This document shows positions 18,300 through 31,796 of a stretch of 64,000 bases of DNA, piece after piece. Each line of letters starts with the position of its first letter. Position 1 is the stretch's first letter. The notes under the pieces were generated by a model. The model was given only the letters and a program-made list of their open reading frames with translations, had not been told where the DNA came from and ran no database searches. The translations under genes were made by a program, and so were the position numbers. This stretch comes from Pseudomonas fluorescens (GTDB lineage Bacteria; Pseudomonadota; Gammaproteobacteria; Pseudomonadales; Pseudomonadaceae), in the NCBI RefSeq assembly GCF_001648775.1, contig NZ_LVEJ01000009.1:34216-98215 (forward strand). The letters run 5' to 3'.

Positions 18300-20990
18300 T
18301 CAGCGCTTTTCGAGCTTATCCGGCAACGGTGCAAACAACGCTTCGATATCATCACTCTGCAACTTCCAGTCCCCGGCCTTGCGCCCATCCAGCACGCCCG
18401 CCGCCAAGTCGGATTTTTCCTTCTGCAAGTGCTGAATCTTCTCTTCCACCGTGCCCCGGGCAATCATCTTGTAGACGAACACCGGCTTTTCCTGGCCAAT
18501 CCGGTACGCCCGATCCGTCGCCTGATTCTCGGTTGCCGGGTTCCACCACGGGTCGTAGTGGATCACGGTGTCCGCCTCCGTCAGGTTCAAGCCGACGCCG
18601 CCGGCCTTCAAACTGATGAGAAAGATCTGACGCTTACCGCTCTGGAATTCCTTCACCGGCGTACGTCGATCGCGGGTCTGGCCAGTCAACAGCGCGTAGG
18701 AAACATTGCGTTTTTTCAGCTCCGCTTCGATCAATGAGAGCATCGAGGTGAACTGCGAAAACAACAGAATCCGCCGACCTTCTTCAAACAGTTCCTCCAG
18801 CATCTCCATCAAGCTGTCGAGCTTGCCGGAGGTGCTGCCGCGAGCGGGCAGGGTGGCGTCGTTGACCAGGCGCAAATCGCAGCAGACCTGACGCAACTTG
18901 AGCAGCGCCTCAAGAATGATGATCTGACTGCGCGCCACGCCTTTGCGGGTGATCTCGTCGCGGACTTTCTTGTCCATCGCCAAACGCATGGTTTCATACA
19001 CATCGCGCTGCGCTTCGTTGAGGTCGACCCAGTGGATGATTTCAGTTTTCGGCGGCAGCTCGGTGGCCACCTGTTCCTTGGTGCGGCGTAGCAGAAACGG
19101 CTTTATCCGACCGTTCAGGTGTTGAAGTCTGACTTCACTGCCACGCTTTTCAATCGGCACACGGTAATCGGCGTTGAAGCTTTTCACGTCGCCGAGCCAG
19201 CCCGGCAGCAGGAAGTGGAACAGTGACCATAGCTCGCCCAAGTGGTTTTCCAGCGGCGTGCCACTCAGGCACAGGCGCTGGCGTGCGTTGAGCTCTCGCG
19301 CGGCTTGAGCGGCTTTGCTGTTCGGATTCTTGATGTACTGCGCCTCATCCAGAACCAGCACATGCAACGGTTGCCTGGCCAGACGTTCGACGTCCTTGGG
19401 CAGCAGCGCGTAGGTGGTGAGGATCAGGTCGAAATCCGCCAGATTGTCAAAATGCTTTTTGCGACTGGCGCCATACAGCGCGACCACTTTCAGTTGCGGC
19501 GTGAAGTGCGCCGCCTCATCGAGCCAGTTCGGAATCAGGCTGGTCGGCATCACCACCATGCATGGCCGATCCAGGCGTCCGGCGTTTTTCTCGCTGAGAA
19601 TATGCGCCAGGGTCTGTAGGGTTTTACCCAGCCCCATGTCGTCCGCGAGAATCCCGCCGACCTCCAGTTGCCGTAGCGATTGCATCCAGCTCAAGCCCTC
19701 GAGCTGATAAGGACGCAGTGTCGCGTTCAGGTCTTGCGGCGCTTCAGCGCTGAAATCACGAATGTCGCGCAGGCGTTGCGCGAACGTGCGGATTTGCTCA
19801 CCGCCCTCCCACAGCAGCGGCAGGCCTTCCAGCGAATTGAGGCGCGTGGCGTCGGCCTTGCTCAGGCGCAAAGTGGTTTCGCCCGGCTCCTGTAAATAAA
19901 ACTCGCCGAGCGTCATCAGCACCGGCTTCAATCGGCCCAGTGGCAAAGCCACCTGCAACGGCCCGTGTTCGCTGTTGCGCTGCGGAATATTCACCAGAAT
20001 CAACTCGTCATCGCGGCGCCGTGCAAGGCGTTCCGGATTGAGGATTTCCGCGTGCGAGCGCATCAGGTTGAGCAGGATCGGCAGCAAGCTCAGGCGCTCA
20101 CCGTTGACGATGATGCCCAGCTCCAGATCAAACCAGTCACGCTCCGGCGCCTGCTCAACCGTGGCGTACCAGTCATCCACGGCGGTCAGGTCGAAGCCGA
20201 ATTCCTCGTCGATCTGCAGTTCCCAGCCTTGGCTGCGCAGTTTCGGCAGGTCGTTGAGGGTGAAGGTCAGCCAGGCGCTGTCATTGACCATTTCGTAGAG
20301 CTCGCCGGCGCTTTCCGGCAGGGCTTTACTCTGGCGGGTAGCGATGCGAAAGCCGAGGATTCTTAACTGTTCGCGGTAGGACTGTTCGACTTCCGGGTGG
20401 CGTTTTATCCGCAGCGTCTGGGTTTCCTGACGAATCAGGATGTCGCTGTTCTTCTGCCCGCTGACGTATTCATCGAGATAGCTGAACGACAGTGCCGCGC
20501 GATGCTGAATGTAGCGCTGCATTTTGCCGTTGCGTGGCTCGAACGCGCTGAACTCGACGCTGGCCAGCCACAGGCGTGGCAACGGCTGCACGTTGTCGAC
20601 CAGCACTTGCGGTGGCGCTTTCGGGCCACGGTTTTCCAGCACGGCTTGAAGTTTTTCCAACAGCTCAGCGTCTTTGGCAGCGGCGGGGTAGTCGAGGGTT
20701 TCCTGCACTTTGAGCAACACTGCCGCGCAGTGTTTGCAATTGGTGCGCACCGGGCAGGTGCAGCCAGCGTCCACCAGCAACAAAGTGCCTTTGGCTGACT
20801 CGCGAAGATGAATGGTCTGACGGTAAACGTTACCGCCAGAGCCTTCGCAACTGGCGGTAATCGTTGCATCGCCGACCTGGGCGATACGTACCCGGTTTTC
20901 CACGGCGTAGCGACGGCCACGCTCCAGGCTCTGTTCCTTGAATCGGCTGACCCAGGAGGGCGCCAACGGTTTACTCAGCGGCGGGTTCAT
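18300..20990 (-). CDS. SWIM-SNF2 family DEAD/DEAH-box helicase
   Basis: The 896-residue protein has an N-terminal SWIM zinc finger (CTCPVRTNCKHC, about residues 76-88), a middle region, and a C-terminal Swi2/Snf2 ATPase. Motif I is ADDMGLGKTLQTLA, motif II VLDEAQYIKN, motif III LCLSGTPLENHLGELWS, motif V LKAGGVGLNLTEAD and motif VI DRAYRIGQEKPVFVYKM. Such bacterial Snf2 proteins are double-stranded DNA translocases of poorly known role. It starts 11 bases after csiV, which starts 10 bases after mfd, so a three-gene leftward operon is likely. That context hints at a role in transcription or DNA repair. Confidence 0.9.
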   Translation of the reverse strand: MNPPLSKPLAPSWVSRFKEQSLERGRRYAVENRVRIAQVGDATITASCEGSGGNVYRQTIHLRESAKGTLLLVDAGCTCPVRTNCKHCAAVLLKVQETLDYPAAAKDAELLEKLQAVLENRGPKAPPQVLVDNVQPLPRLWLASVEFSAFEPRNGKMQRYIQHRAALSFSYLDEYVSGQKNSDILIRQETQTLRIKRHPEVEQSYREQLRILGFRIATRQSKALPESAGELYEMVNDSAWLTFTLNDLPKLRSQGWELQIDEEFGFDLTAVDDWYATVEQAPERDWFDLELGIIVNGERLSLLPILLNLMRSHAEILNPERLARRRDDELILVNIPQRNSEHGPLQVALPLGRLKPVLMTLGEFYLQEPGETTLRLSKADATRLNSLEGLPLLWEGGEQIRTFAQRLRDIRDFSAEAPQDLNATLRPYQLEGLSWMQSLRQLEVGGILADDMGLGKTLQTLAHILSEKNAGRLDRPCMVVMPTSLIPNWLDEAAHFTPQLKVVALYGASRKKHFDNLADFDLILTTYALLPKDVERLARQPLHVLVLDEAQYIKNPNSKAAQAARELNARQRLCLSGTPLENHLGELWSLFHFLLPGWLGDVKSFNADYRVPIEKRGSEVRLQHLNGRIKPFLLRRTKEQVATELPPKTEIIHWVDLNEAQRDVYETMRLAMDKKVRDEITRKGVARSQIIILEALLKLRQVCCDLRLVNDATLPARGSTSGKLDSLMEMLEELFEEGRRILLFSQFTSMLSLIEAELKKRNVSYALLTGQTRDRRTPVKEFQSGKRQIFLISLKAGGVGLNLTEADTVIHYDPWWNPATENQATDRAYRIGQEKPVFVYKMIARGTVEEKIQHLQKEKSDLAAGVLDGRKAGDWKLQSDDIEALFAPLPDKLEKR

Positions 20991-21001
20991 AAGGACTTCG
21001 A

Positions 21002-21568
21002 TCAGTCCGGAATCGCTTCAGGCGCTTCCCGTGGCGCAGGCGCGGTCAGGGAAGTGATCTTGATCAGCAGGGCCAGATGGCCGTTGTCGAGATAGTTGAG
21101 TTGGCCGTTCTTGGTGTGGCTGTCCTGTTTCAGGCGCTCGCTGGCGGTGACCAGGCCATTGGCGTCGATCTGATTGACCCAGAAGTCGGCAGTCACGTCG
21201 GTGAAACGTCCGAGCTTCATCTCCAGCGTGCCTTCGATCGGGAACTGGCCGAACTGTTCCTGGCCATCGCTGACCGCGACTTTTGCCGGTGCTTCGCCAA
21301 GGGTTTGCTGCCAGGCCTTGTGCATCAGCACGCTGTAATCGCCGCTGGCGGTGAGTTTAGTCACCACGTCATTCAGCGCAGGTGTGCGTTTGCTGTCATC
21401 GCCCAGGCGCTGAGCGCCAGCGGCCCAGTCTTCCGGCGCGGCGCGGCTGACGATCGCCGGTACGGCGTTCTGCCGGACCAGAATCATTTCGACCTGATAC
21501 AGGTCATCGGCAAACGCCAGCGGTGCTACGAAAGTGAGTAGCAAAGTCAGTGAGCGAAACAGGCGCAT
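21002..21568 (-). CDS. CsiV family protein
   Basis: The 188-residue protein has a signal peptide (MRLFRSLTLLLTFVAPLAFA) and the YQVEMILVRQN opening typical of the CsiV family. In Vibrio cholerae CsiV supports peptidoglycan synthesis; the role in Pseudomonas is not known. The predicted location is periplasmic. The start at 21568 has AAGGAC ahead; an upstream Met would spoil the signal peptide. It sits between mfd and a SNF2 helicase in an apparent operon, an odd neighbour for an envelope protein. Confidence 0.8.
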   Translation of the reverse strand: MRLFRSLTLLLTFVAPLAFADDLYQVEMILVRQNAVPAIVSRAAPEDWAAGAQRLGDDSKRTPALNDVVTKLTASGDYSVLMHKAWQQTLGEAPAKVAVSDGQEQFGQFPIEGTLEMKLGRFTDVTADFWVNQIDANGLVTASERLKQDSHTKNGQLNYLDNGHLALLIKITSLTAPAPREAPEAIPD

Positions 21569-21578
21569 GCGGCGTCCT

Positions 21579-25028
<3,450 letters not shown>

Positions 25029-25397
25029 GGAAGGTTGAGCTCCAGGCTTTGCGACAAAGTCGGTAATTGTAGCGGCGTCCGGTGCCGCCTGTCAGTTGCA
25101 GACTACGTCTATCTTCGTTGTTTGGACGAAATGTAGTGGTAACCATAAAAACCAGGCGTTTTTTAGCGATTATGTAGTGCCGAAAGTGGCTGGTGTTACG
25201 GAGGGTTACAGACATCGTCTAACAGTCGTCGAAAAATTGACTGCGCTGAAAGCCCCGGTTTTACTGGGCTGGAGAGAGGCGTAATTTTTTTGAACGGAAT
25301 TTTGTTACCGATTGCGCGACAAGCGCGCATTGCTACAAGAGGTTGTCGGCGGCATAATGTAGCCCCTTTTTTCTGCCCCTACATGTGGAAGGTTACC
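25029..25397. promoter_or_regulatory. Divergent promoter region mfd / gap
   Basis: This 369-base region holds no convincing gene. For gap, TTGCTA (25330-25335) and CATAAT (25353-25358) are spaced by 17 bases, about 40 bases before the GTG start. An inverted AGCCC/GGGCT and a T7 run near 25280 are seen but do not form a normal terminator. No HexR- or Cra-type palindrome was recognised with certainty. Confidence 0.5.
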
Positions 25398-26846
25398 GTG
25401 ACTCAGAAGCCCGACCAGTGTCTTGGTGAATGGATCGACCGTGAAGCACTCGCAGAAGCGATGATTCCGCTAATCGGTCAGCTCTACCGCAATAACAACG
25501 TGGTGAGCTCGATCTATGGCCGCAGCCTGATCAACCAGTCTGTCATCGCGATTCTCAAAGCTCACCGCTTTGCGCGCCACCGTTCTTCCGATGACAGCGA
25601 ACTCTCCGTCCACGAAACATTCCCACTGCTCAAAGCCATGAGCGAGCTCAAGCTCGGCGCGGCTTCGGTAGATCTGGGCAAGTTGGCGTTCAAATTCCGC
25701 AACGAAGGCAACGGCCGCAGCGCCGAGCAGTTCGTTCGTGAAGAGATGGCTGATGTGGTTGGCCAGCAAAACGCTTCCGCACGTAAAGGCACCGACGTTG
25801 TGCTGTACGGCTTCGGTCGTATCGGCCGTCTGCTGGCGCGCATCCTGATCGAAAAAACCGGTGGTGGCGACGGCCTGCGTCTGCGCGCCATCGTCGTGCG
25901 CAAAGGCGCCGAAAACGACCTGACCAAACGCGCCAGCCTGCTGCGTCGCGATTCGGTGCATGGTTCGTTCAACGGCACCATTACCATCGACGAAGAAAAC
26001 AACACCATCACCGCCAACGGTAACCTGATCCAGGTGATCTACGCGAAGAACCCGACTGAAGTGGATTACACCCAGTACGGCATCAAAGACGCGCTGCTGG
26101 TGGACAACACCGGTGTATGGCGTGACGCTGATGGCCTGGGCCAGCACTTGCAGTGCCCGGGTATCGACCGCGTGGTTCTGACCGCACCTGGCAAAGGCAA
26201 GCTGAAGAACATCGTGCACGGCATCAACCACGGTGAAATCACCGCTGATGACAAGATCGTCTCCGCCGCTTCCTGCACCACCAACGCCATCGTGCCGGTG
26301 CTGAAAGCGGTAAATGACAAGTTCGGCATCATCAACGGTCACGTCGAAACCGTTCACTCGTACACCAACGACCAGAACCTGATCGACAACTTCCACAAGG
26401 GCGATCGTCGTGGTCGTAGCGCCGCGCTGAACATGGTGATCACCGAGACCGGTGCTGCCACCGCTGCTGCCAAGGCCCTGCCTGAGCTGGCCGGCAAGCT
26501 GACCGGTAACGCGATCCGTGTGCCGACGCCGAACGTGTCGATGGCCATTCTCAACCTCAACCTTGAGAAAGCCGCCACCCGTGAAGAGATGAACGAGTAC
26601 CTGCGCTACATGGCGCTGCACTCCGATCTGCACAAGCAAATCGACTTCGTCAACTCGCAGGAAGTGGTTTCGACTGACTTCGTCGGTTCGCGTCACGCCG
26701 GTGTGGTCGACGCTGAGGCGACCATCGTGCAGGACAACCGCGTTGTTCTGTACGTCTGGTACGACAACGAGTTCGGTTACAGCTGCCAGGTGATCCGCGT
26801 GATGGAAGACATGGCTGATGTGAATCCGCCAGCGTTCCCGCGCTAA
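25398..26846 (+). CDS. Glyceraldehyde-3-phosphate dehydrogenase, long Pseudomonas type
   Basis: The 482-residue enzyme is about 150 longer than classical GAPDH. Residues 1-130 form a helical extension without a recognised domain (MTQKPDQCLGEWIDREALAE). The Rossmann fold then starts VLYGFGRIGRLLARIL near residue 134, and the catalytic Cys is residue 293 in SAASCTTNAIV, with HSYTNDQN after it. The usual second Cys of SCTTNC is Ala. The GTG at 25398 is preferred because AAGG precedes it at a good distance; an ATG at 25383 or 25290 is possible. Long forms are known in Pseudomonas and are thought to serve gluconeogenesis; direction is inferred. Confidence 0.85.
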   Translation: MTQKPDQCLGEWIDREALAEAMIPLIGQLYRNNNVVSSIYGRSLINQSVIAILKAHRFARHRSSDDSELSVHETFPLLKAMSELKLGAASVDLGKLAFKFRNEGNGRSAEQFVREEMADVVGQQNASARKGTDVVLYGFGRIGRLLARILIEKTGGGDGLRLRAIVVRKGAENDLTKRASLLRRDSVHGSFNGTITIDEENNTITANGNLIQVIYAKNPTEVDYTQYGIKDALLVDNTGVWRDADGLGQHLQCPGIDRVVLTAPGKGKLKNIVHGINHGEITADDKIVSAASCTTNAIVPVLKAVNDKFGIINGHVETVHSYTNDQNLIDNFHKGDRRGRSAALNMVITETGAATAAAKALPELAGKLTGNAIRVPTPNVSMAILNLNLEKAATREEMNEYLRYMALHSDLHKQIDFVNSQEVVSTDFVGSRHAGVVDAEATIVQDNRVVLYVWYDNEFGYSCQVIRVMEDMADVNPPAFPR

Positions 26847-26862
26847 GCGATAGCTGCACATG

Positions 26863-26894
26863 AAAACGCCCCGACCTAGGTCGGGGCGTTTTTG
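26863..26894 (+). terminator. Intrinsic terminator after gap
   Basis: A perfect palindrome ACGCCCCGACC / GGTCGGGGCGT is flanked by AAAA and TTTTT. Confidence 0.93.
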
Positions 26895-26934
26895 TTTGTG
26901 TGCCTTTTAAAGCTGTGTTGTCAGTGCTGGCCCG

Positions 26935-27010
26935 TTCGCGAGCAGGCTCGTTCCCACACTGGATCTGTGTCGTTCAGAAAATCCCCTGTGGGAGCGAGCC
27001 TGCTCGCGAA
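26935..27010. repeat. REP pair (REPIN-like)
   Basis: TTCGCGAGCAGGCTCGTTCCCACA faces TGTGGGAGCGAGCCTGCTCGCGAA with a 30-base spacer. It sits between convergent gap and the transporter gene. Confidence 0.9.
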
Positions 27011-27016
27011 AGCGTC

Positions 27017-28318
27017 CTATCGGGCGCCGCCGGGCACGGCTGCTTGCGCGGTACGCAGTTCGTGCTTGTTGCCATGGAACAACACCAACGTCGCAATCAA
27101 CCCCAATACCGCCGCACCACTGAGCCAGATCCCCGGCGCAGCCTTGTTATCCAGCACATGAATCAGATACGTACACGCCGCCGGGGTAAACCCGCCGAAG
27201 GTTGCCGTCGCCAAGCTGTAGGCCAGCGAGAAGCCGGTCGTACGCACTTCCACCGGCATGATCTCGGTCAGCGCCACCACCATCGCGCCGTTGTACGAGC
27301 CGTAGAGGAACGACAGCCACAACTCGACGATCAGCAAATGGCTGAAGCTCGGATTCGCCACCAGCCACGACAGGGCGGGGTAAGCGGTGAGAATCGCCAG
27401 AATCGTCGCCGCGAGCAGTAAGGGTTTGCGTCCAATCTTGTCAGATACCGCGCCCATCACCGGCAACCAGAAGAAGTTCGACAGACCGATGCACACCGTC
27501 ACCAGCAACGCATCGAAGTCCGACAGGTGCAACTCAGCCTTGCCGAAGGTCGGGGTGTACGCGGTGATCAGGTAGAAGGACACCGTGGTCATCACCACCA
27601 ACGCCATGCCGGCGATGACGATGCCAAAGTTCTGACCGATCGAGCGGACAATTTCCTGCAGGGTAGGGCGATGTTTCCGTGCCTGGAATTCCGGGGTTTC
27701 CTCAAGCGAACGACGAATGACGAAGATCACCGGCACAATCATGCAGCCGATCAGGAACGGCACGCGCCAGCCCCAATCGCCCATTTGTTCCGGGCTCAGC
27801 CAATGGTTCAGGCCGACCCCGAGCAACCCGGCGAACACCACCGCTGCTTGCTGACTCGCAGACTGCCAGCTGACGAAGAAGCCCTTGCGGCCGGGCGTGG
27901 CGATCTCCGCCAGATACACCGACACGCCGCCCAGTTCCACGCCCGCCGAAAACCCTTGCAGCAAGCGGCCAAACAGCACGATCAGCGGCGCAGCGACGCC
28001 GAGGGTCGCGTAGCCCGGCACGCAGGCAATCAGCACCGTGCCGGCCGCCATCAGCGCCAACGTGATAATCAGGCCTTGGCGACGACCATGGCGGTCTATA
28101 TAAGCGCCAAGGAAAATCGCCCCCAGCGGACGCATGAGGAAGCCGGCACCGAAGGTTGCCAGCGAAAGCATCAGCGAGGCGAAGGCGCTGTCGGTCGGGA
28201 AGAAGGTCTTGGCGATGGCCGTGGCATAGAAGCCGTAGACCATGAAGTCGAACATTTCGAGGAAGTTGCCGCTGACAACGCGAAAAATCGCTTTGCCTTT
28301 GCCCGTGGTGGAGGACAT
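27017..28318 (-). CDS. MFS transporter, metabolite:H+ symporter (citrate-like)
   Basis: The 433-residue protein has about 12 hydrophobic segments. The family loop motif after TM2 is [14 protein letters not shown], and a second copy after TM8 is [33 protein letters not shown] at the N-terminus and SLEETPEFQ in the central loop place it in the metabolite:H+ symporter family with ProP, KgtP and the citrate/tricarballylate carriers. I would guess a tricarboxylate, but the substrate cannot be read from sequence. It is divergent from the ApbE-like gene. Confidence 0.85.
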   Translation of the reverse strand: MSSTTGKGKAIFRVVSGNFLEMFDFMVYGFYATAIAKTFFPTDSAFASLMLSLATFGAGFLMRPLGAIFLGAYIDRHGRRQGLIITLALMAAGTVLIACVPGYATLGVAAPLIVLFGRLLQGFSAGVELGGVSVYLAEIATPGRKGFFVSWQSASQQAAVVFAGLLGVGLNHWLSPEQMGDWGWRVPFLIGCMIVPVIFVIRRSLEETPEFQARKHRPTLQEIVRSIGQNFGIVIAGMALVVMTTVSFYLITAYTPTFGKAELHLSDFDALLVTVCIGLSNFFWLPVMGAVSDKIGRKPLLLAATILAILTAYPALSWLVANPSFSHLLIVELWLSFLYGSYNGAMVVALTEIMPVEVRTTGFSLAYSLATATFGGFTPAACTYLIHVLDNKAAPGIWLSGAAVLGLIATLVLFHGNKHELRTAQAAVPGGAR

Positions 28319-28408
28319 GTTCAGGTACTCACTATTGGATTTTGTATAAAGATGTTGCAGATCCTTTAATTCATAATGGCCGCCGTGGTTTTACGGAGAG
28401 ATGAATAA

Positions 28409-29425
28409 TTGTTCACTGGACGGTTGCCTGGACTTGTGATTTTGGCTGGCGTATTGGCTGGCTGCGGGAGTGGCGACTCCATGGAAGCTTTCGGCGGGCC
28501 GACCATGGGCAGCACCTATTCAATCAAGTACGTGCGCCACGCCGGCATGCCCGAATCAACCCAGGTTCGCAGTGAAGTGGAGCGCATCCTCGGCGAAGTC
28601 GATCAGCAGCTGTCGACTTACCGCAATGATTCGGACATCGAGCGCTTCAACGCTTTGCCCGCCAACAGCTGTCAGAAAATGCCTGCGTCGGTGCTCGAAT
28701 TGGTCGGTGTCGGCCAGCAACTGTCAGCGCAAAGCGAAGGCTCCTACGACCTCACCGTCGAGCCGCTGATGAATCTCTGGGGCTTCGGCCCGCAAGGTCG
28801 CGAAGAGAAGGTCCCCGACGCTACAGCGCTGGCCGCAGTCATGCAGCGGGTCGGTTATCGACATCTGCGCATCGATGGCGAGCAGTTGTGCAAGGATGCG
28901 GCGGTGGAAGTCGACTTCAACAGCATCGCCGCCGGGTATGCCGTCGACACCATTGCGGCACGGCTCGATGCCATGGGCATCCACGATTACCTCGCTGAAG
29001 CCACGGGGGAGCTCAAGGCCAAGGGCCGCAAGCTCGACGGTTCATCGTGGCGCATCGCCCTGGAAGAGCCTCGTGATGATCAGCAGGTCGCCGAGCGCAT
29101 TATCAATGTCGACGGCTACGGCGTTTCCACCTCCGGCGACTACCGCAACTATTTCCTGCAGGACGGTCGGCGCTATTCCCACACCTTCGATGCCCGCACC
29201 GGTGCGCCCGTCCTACACGACCTGGCGTCAGTCACGGTGATTCATCCTTCAGCGCTGATGGCCGATGGACTATCGACGCTGTTGCTTATTCTCGGCCCGG
29301 AAAGGGCGTGGGACTATGCCGAAAAACATGACATTGGTGCATTCTTTGTGATTCGTGCCGATACAGGTTTTGTCATCCGCACCAGTCAGGCTTTCGAGCG
29401 CCTCAGTGGCGCAAAAACTGACTGA
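28409..29425 (+). CDS. apbE: FAD:protein FMN transferase (ApbE family), lipoprotein
   Basis: The 338-residue protein has a lipoprotein signal (GLVILAGVLAGC, lipobox LAGC). ApbE enzymes attach FMN to a Thr of Nqr or Rnf subunits in the periplasm. Core motifs are GPTMGSTYSIKY, QLSTYRNDSDIERFN, FNSIAAGYAVDTIA, and VSTSGDYRNYF, with HTFDARTGAPV near the metal site. Two usual spots differ: the common AKGY is AAGY and the common EIGGE is EATGE. The TTG start fits a GGAG site ten bases away. In P. aeruginosa a similar gene stands beside nqr; here sthA follows instead. Confidence 0.85.
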   Translation: MFTGRLPGLVILAGVLAGCGSGDSMEAFGGPTMGSTYSIKYVRHAGMPESTQVRSEVERILGEVDQQLSTYRNDSDIERFNALPANSCQKMPASVLELVGVGQQLSAQSEGSYDLTVEPLMNLWGFGPQGREEKVPDATALAAVMQRVGYRHLRIDGEQLCKDAAVEVDFNSIAAGYAVDTIAARLDAMGIHDYLAEATGELKAKGRKLDGSSWRIALEEPRDDQQVAERIINVDGYGVSTSGDYRNYFLQDGRRYSHTFDARTGAPVLHDLASVTVIHPSALMADGLSTLLLILGPERAWDYAEKHDIGAFFVIRADTGFVIRTSQAFERLSGAKTD

Positions 29426-29622
29426 GAACAATACGAAAGCTGGCGTTGTAGTGCAGGCAAAAGTAGCCTACGACGCGACCAAGGGTTAATGTGCGCGGCG
29501 TTGACGCTTCTATAGACTGTGTCCGGGTTCTTGATTGACCCCCAATTGTTCCTTCGCGCCGCCGTTCGGCGTGATTTAGCCGTAGGTGCTGCTGGCACCG
29601 CGGCCTGTTCTGAGGAGTACGC

Positions 29623-31017
29623 ATGGCTGTCTACAACTACGACGTGGTGGTGCTGGGTTCCGGCCCGGCGGGAGAAGGCGCGGCAATGAACGCCGCCAAA
29701 GCAGGGCGCAAGGTCGCGATGGTCGACAGCCGTCGCCAGGTCGGCGGCAACTGCACCCACCTCGGCACCATTCCGTCCAAGGCACTGCGTCACTCGGTGC
29801 GGCAGATCATGCAGTTCAACACTAACCCTATGTTCCGGGCGATCGGCGAGCCACGCTGGTTCTCCTTCCCGGACGTGTTGAAAAGCGCCGAAAAGGTTAT
29901 TTCCAAACAAGTCGCTTCGCGCACCGGCTACTACGCCCGTAACCGCGTCGACGTGTTCTTTGGCACCGGCAGCTTCGCCGACGAGCAAACCATCGAAGTG
30001 GTCTGCGCCAACGGCGTGGTCGAGAAGCTGGTGGCCAAGCACATCATCATCGCCACCGGTTCGCGCCCATATCGCCCGGCGGACATCGATTTCCACCACC
30101 CGCGTATCTACGATAGCGACACTATCCTCAGTCTCGGCCACACCCCGCGCAAACTGATCGTTTACGGCGCCGGCGTGATCGGTTGCGAATACGCGTCGAT
30201 CTTCAGTGGTCTGGGTGTGCTGGTCGAACTGGTCGATAACCGTGGTCAGTTGCTGAGCTTCCTCGACTCGGAAATCTCCCAGGCGTTGAGCTACCACTTC
30301 AGCAACAACAACATCACCGTGCGCCACAACGAAGATTACGATCGCGTTGAAGGTGTCGACAACGGTGTGATCCTGCACCTGAAATCGGGCAAGAAAATCA
30401 AGGCCGACGCCTTGCTCTGGTGCAACGGGCGTACTGGTAACACCGATCAGTTGGGTCTGGAAAACATCGGCGTCAAGGTCAACAGCCGTGGCCAGATCGA
30501 AGTCGACGAGGCTTACCGCACCTGCGTGCCGAACATCTACGGTGCCGGTGACGTGATCGGCTGGCCGAGCCTGGCCAGTGCCGCCCACGACCAAGGCCGT
30601 TCGGCCGCTGGCAGCATCGTTGATAACGGTAGCTGGCGTTTCGTCAATGACGTGCCAACCGGCATCTACACCATTCCGGAGATCAGCTCGATCGGCAAGA
30701 ACGAGCAGGAGCTGACCCAGGCCAAAGTGCCGTACGAAGTCGGCAAGGCGTTCTTCAAAAGCATGGCGCGAGCGCAGATCGCCGGCGAGCCGCAAGGCAT
30801 GCTGAAGATCCTGTTCCACCGTGAAACCCTGGAAGTGCTGGGCGTTCACTGCTTCGGTTATCAGGCGTCGGAGATCGTCCACATCGGTCAGGCGATCATG
30901 AGCCAGCCGGGCGAACTGAACACTCTGAAGTACTTCGTCAACACCACGTTCAACTACCCGACCATGGCTGAAGCCTATCGGGTAGCGGCGTACGACGGCC
31001 TCAACCGGCTTTTTTGA
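29623..31017 (+). CDS. sthA: Soluble pyridine nucleotide transhydrogenase
   Basis: The 464-residue flavoprotein exchanges hydride between NADPH and NAD+. The FAD-binding start is [20 protein letters not shown], the NAD-binding loop is [17 protein letters not shown], and the third motif is [18 protein letters not shown]. In place of the Cys pair of related disulfide reductases it has [15 protein letters not shown], with Thr at the second position, the mark of SthA. TGAGGAG precedes the ATG by about nine bases. The enzyme balances NADPH made by the Entner-Doudoroff and pentose routes in Pseudomonas. Confidence 0.96.
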   Translation: MAVYNYDVVVLGSGPAGEGAAMNAAKAGRKVAMVDSRRQVGGNCTHLGTIPSKALRHSVRQIMQFNTNPMFRAIGEPRWFSFPDVLKSAEKVISKQVASRTGYYARNRVDVFFGTGSFADEQTIEVVCANGVVEKLVAKHIIIATGSRPYRPADIDFHHPRIYDSDTILSLGHTPRKLIVYGAGVIGCEYASIFSGLGVLVELVDNRGQLLSFLDSEISQALSYHFSNNNITVRHNEDYDRVEGVDNGVILHLKSGKKIKADALLWCNGRTGNTDQLGLENIGVKVNSRGQIEVDEAYRTCVPNIYGAGDVIGWPSLASAAHDQGRSAAGSIVDNGSWRFVNDVPTGIYTIPEISSIGKNEQELTQAKVPYEVGKAFFKSMARAQIAGEPQGMLKILFHRETLEVLGVHCFGYQASEIVHIGQAIMSQPGELNTLKYFVNTTFNYPTMAEAYRVAAYDGLNRLF

Positions 31018-31021
31018 CGGG

Positions 31022-31052
31022 CTCCGGCCGGTGGCCTGAGCCGGCCGGGGAG
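31022..31052. terminator. GC-rich hairpin after sthA
   Basis: CTCCGGCCGG pairs with CCGGCCGGGGAG between convergent sthA and the phosphodiesterase gene. No T-run follows, so it may be rho-independent only in part. Confidence 0.35.
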
Positions 31053-31059
31053 ACCGATT

Positions 31060-31782
31060 TCAGCAATTCTCGAGCGTGGCAGTGGCCAAACCGGGAAAGT
31101 CTGTAATCAGGCTGTCAACGCCGAAGTCGGCGAGTCTGCGCATCAGCGCAGGCTCGTTGACGGTCCATACCGACACATGCAGCCCCTGACGCTGCGCCTT
31201 CTGCAGGCGTTCCGGCGTACACAGGGTCCAGTTCAGCGCAAGAATCTCACAGCCATAGCTCGCCGCGACCTTCAACGGGTCGAGCCAGGCGTATTCGGCG
31301 ACCAGCCCCCGCGATACATCCGGCACCAGATCCAGCGCCGCTTTCAACACTTCCCGCGAACTCGAGGTGATCGTCACCTTGTCGAGCAAGCCATGCCGTT
31401 GGGCCATTTCACGAATCGCCAGCACCGTAGTTGCCGCACGCGTGCGTGAAGCGCTTTTCACCTCCAACTGCCAGTGCTCGAAATCGCACTTCTCGAACAA
31501 CTCTTCCAGCGTTGGAATCGGGCACGGCTTGATCCAGCCCGGACCACCCTTGCGCGCGTCGTAAGTCACCAGCTCGGCAGCGGTGTGCTCGACGACCTTG
31601 CCGCGCCGCTCCGTGGTGCGTTTGAGGGTCGGGTCGTGGATGACCATCAACTCGCCGTCCTTGGACAGGTGCAGATCGAGTTCGCAGCGGCGCACGCCGT
31701 GCTTGAGACATTCCTGAAAACTGCTCAGGGTGTTTTCCGGTGCTTCGCCCTTGGCGCCGCGGTGGCCGTAGATGAGGGTCAC
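31060..31782 (-). CDS. Glycerophosphodiester phosphodiesterase (cytoplasmic, UgpQ-like)
   Basis: The 240-residue enzyme hydrolyses glycerophosphodiesters to glycerol-3-phosphate and alcohol. The family start is IYGHRGAKGEAPENTLSSF with the catalytic His, followed by ELDLHLSKDGELMVIHDPTLKRTT with the metal-binding Glu/Asp and second His. No signal peptide is present, so it resembles UgpQ rather than periplasmic GlpQ. It ends the leftward pair with the PilZ gene, 14 bases after the PilZ stop. Confidence 0.92.
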   Translation of the reverse strand: MTLIYGHRGAKGEAPENTLSSFQECLKHGVRRCELDLHLSKDGELMVIHDPTLKRTTERRGKVVEHTAAELVTYDARKGGPGWIKPCPIPTLEELFEKCDFEHWQLEVKSASRTRAATTVLAIREMAQRHGLLDKVTITSSSREVLKAALDLVPDVSRGLVAEYAWLDPLKVAASYGCEILALNWTLCTPERLQKAQRQGLHVSVWTVNEPALMRRLADFGVDSLITDFPGLATATLENC

Positions 31783-31796
31783 GGTTCTTCCTTAAA

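Noticed and set aside
28402..28440. A 12-codon ATG-initiated frame overlapping the TTG start of the ApbE gene in another frame.
   Set aside because: Its ATG is only two bases from the GGAG site, too close for normal initiation, while the TTG is ten bases away. It may be chance; listed in case a leader peptide is found.
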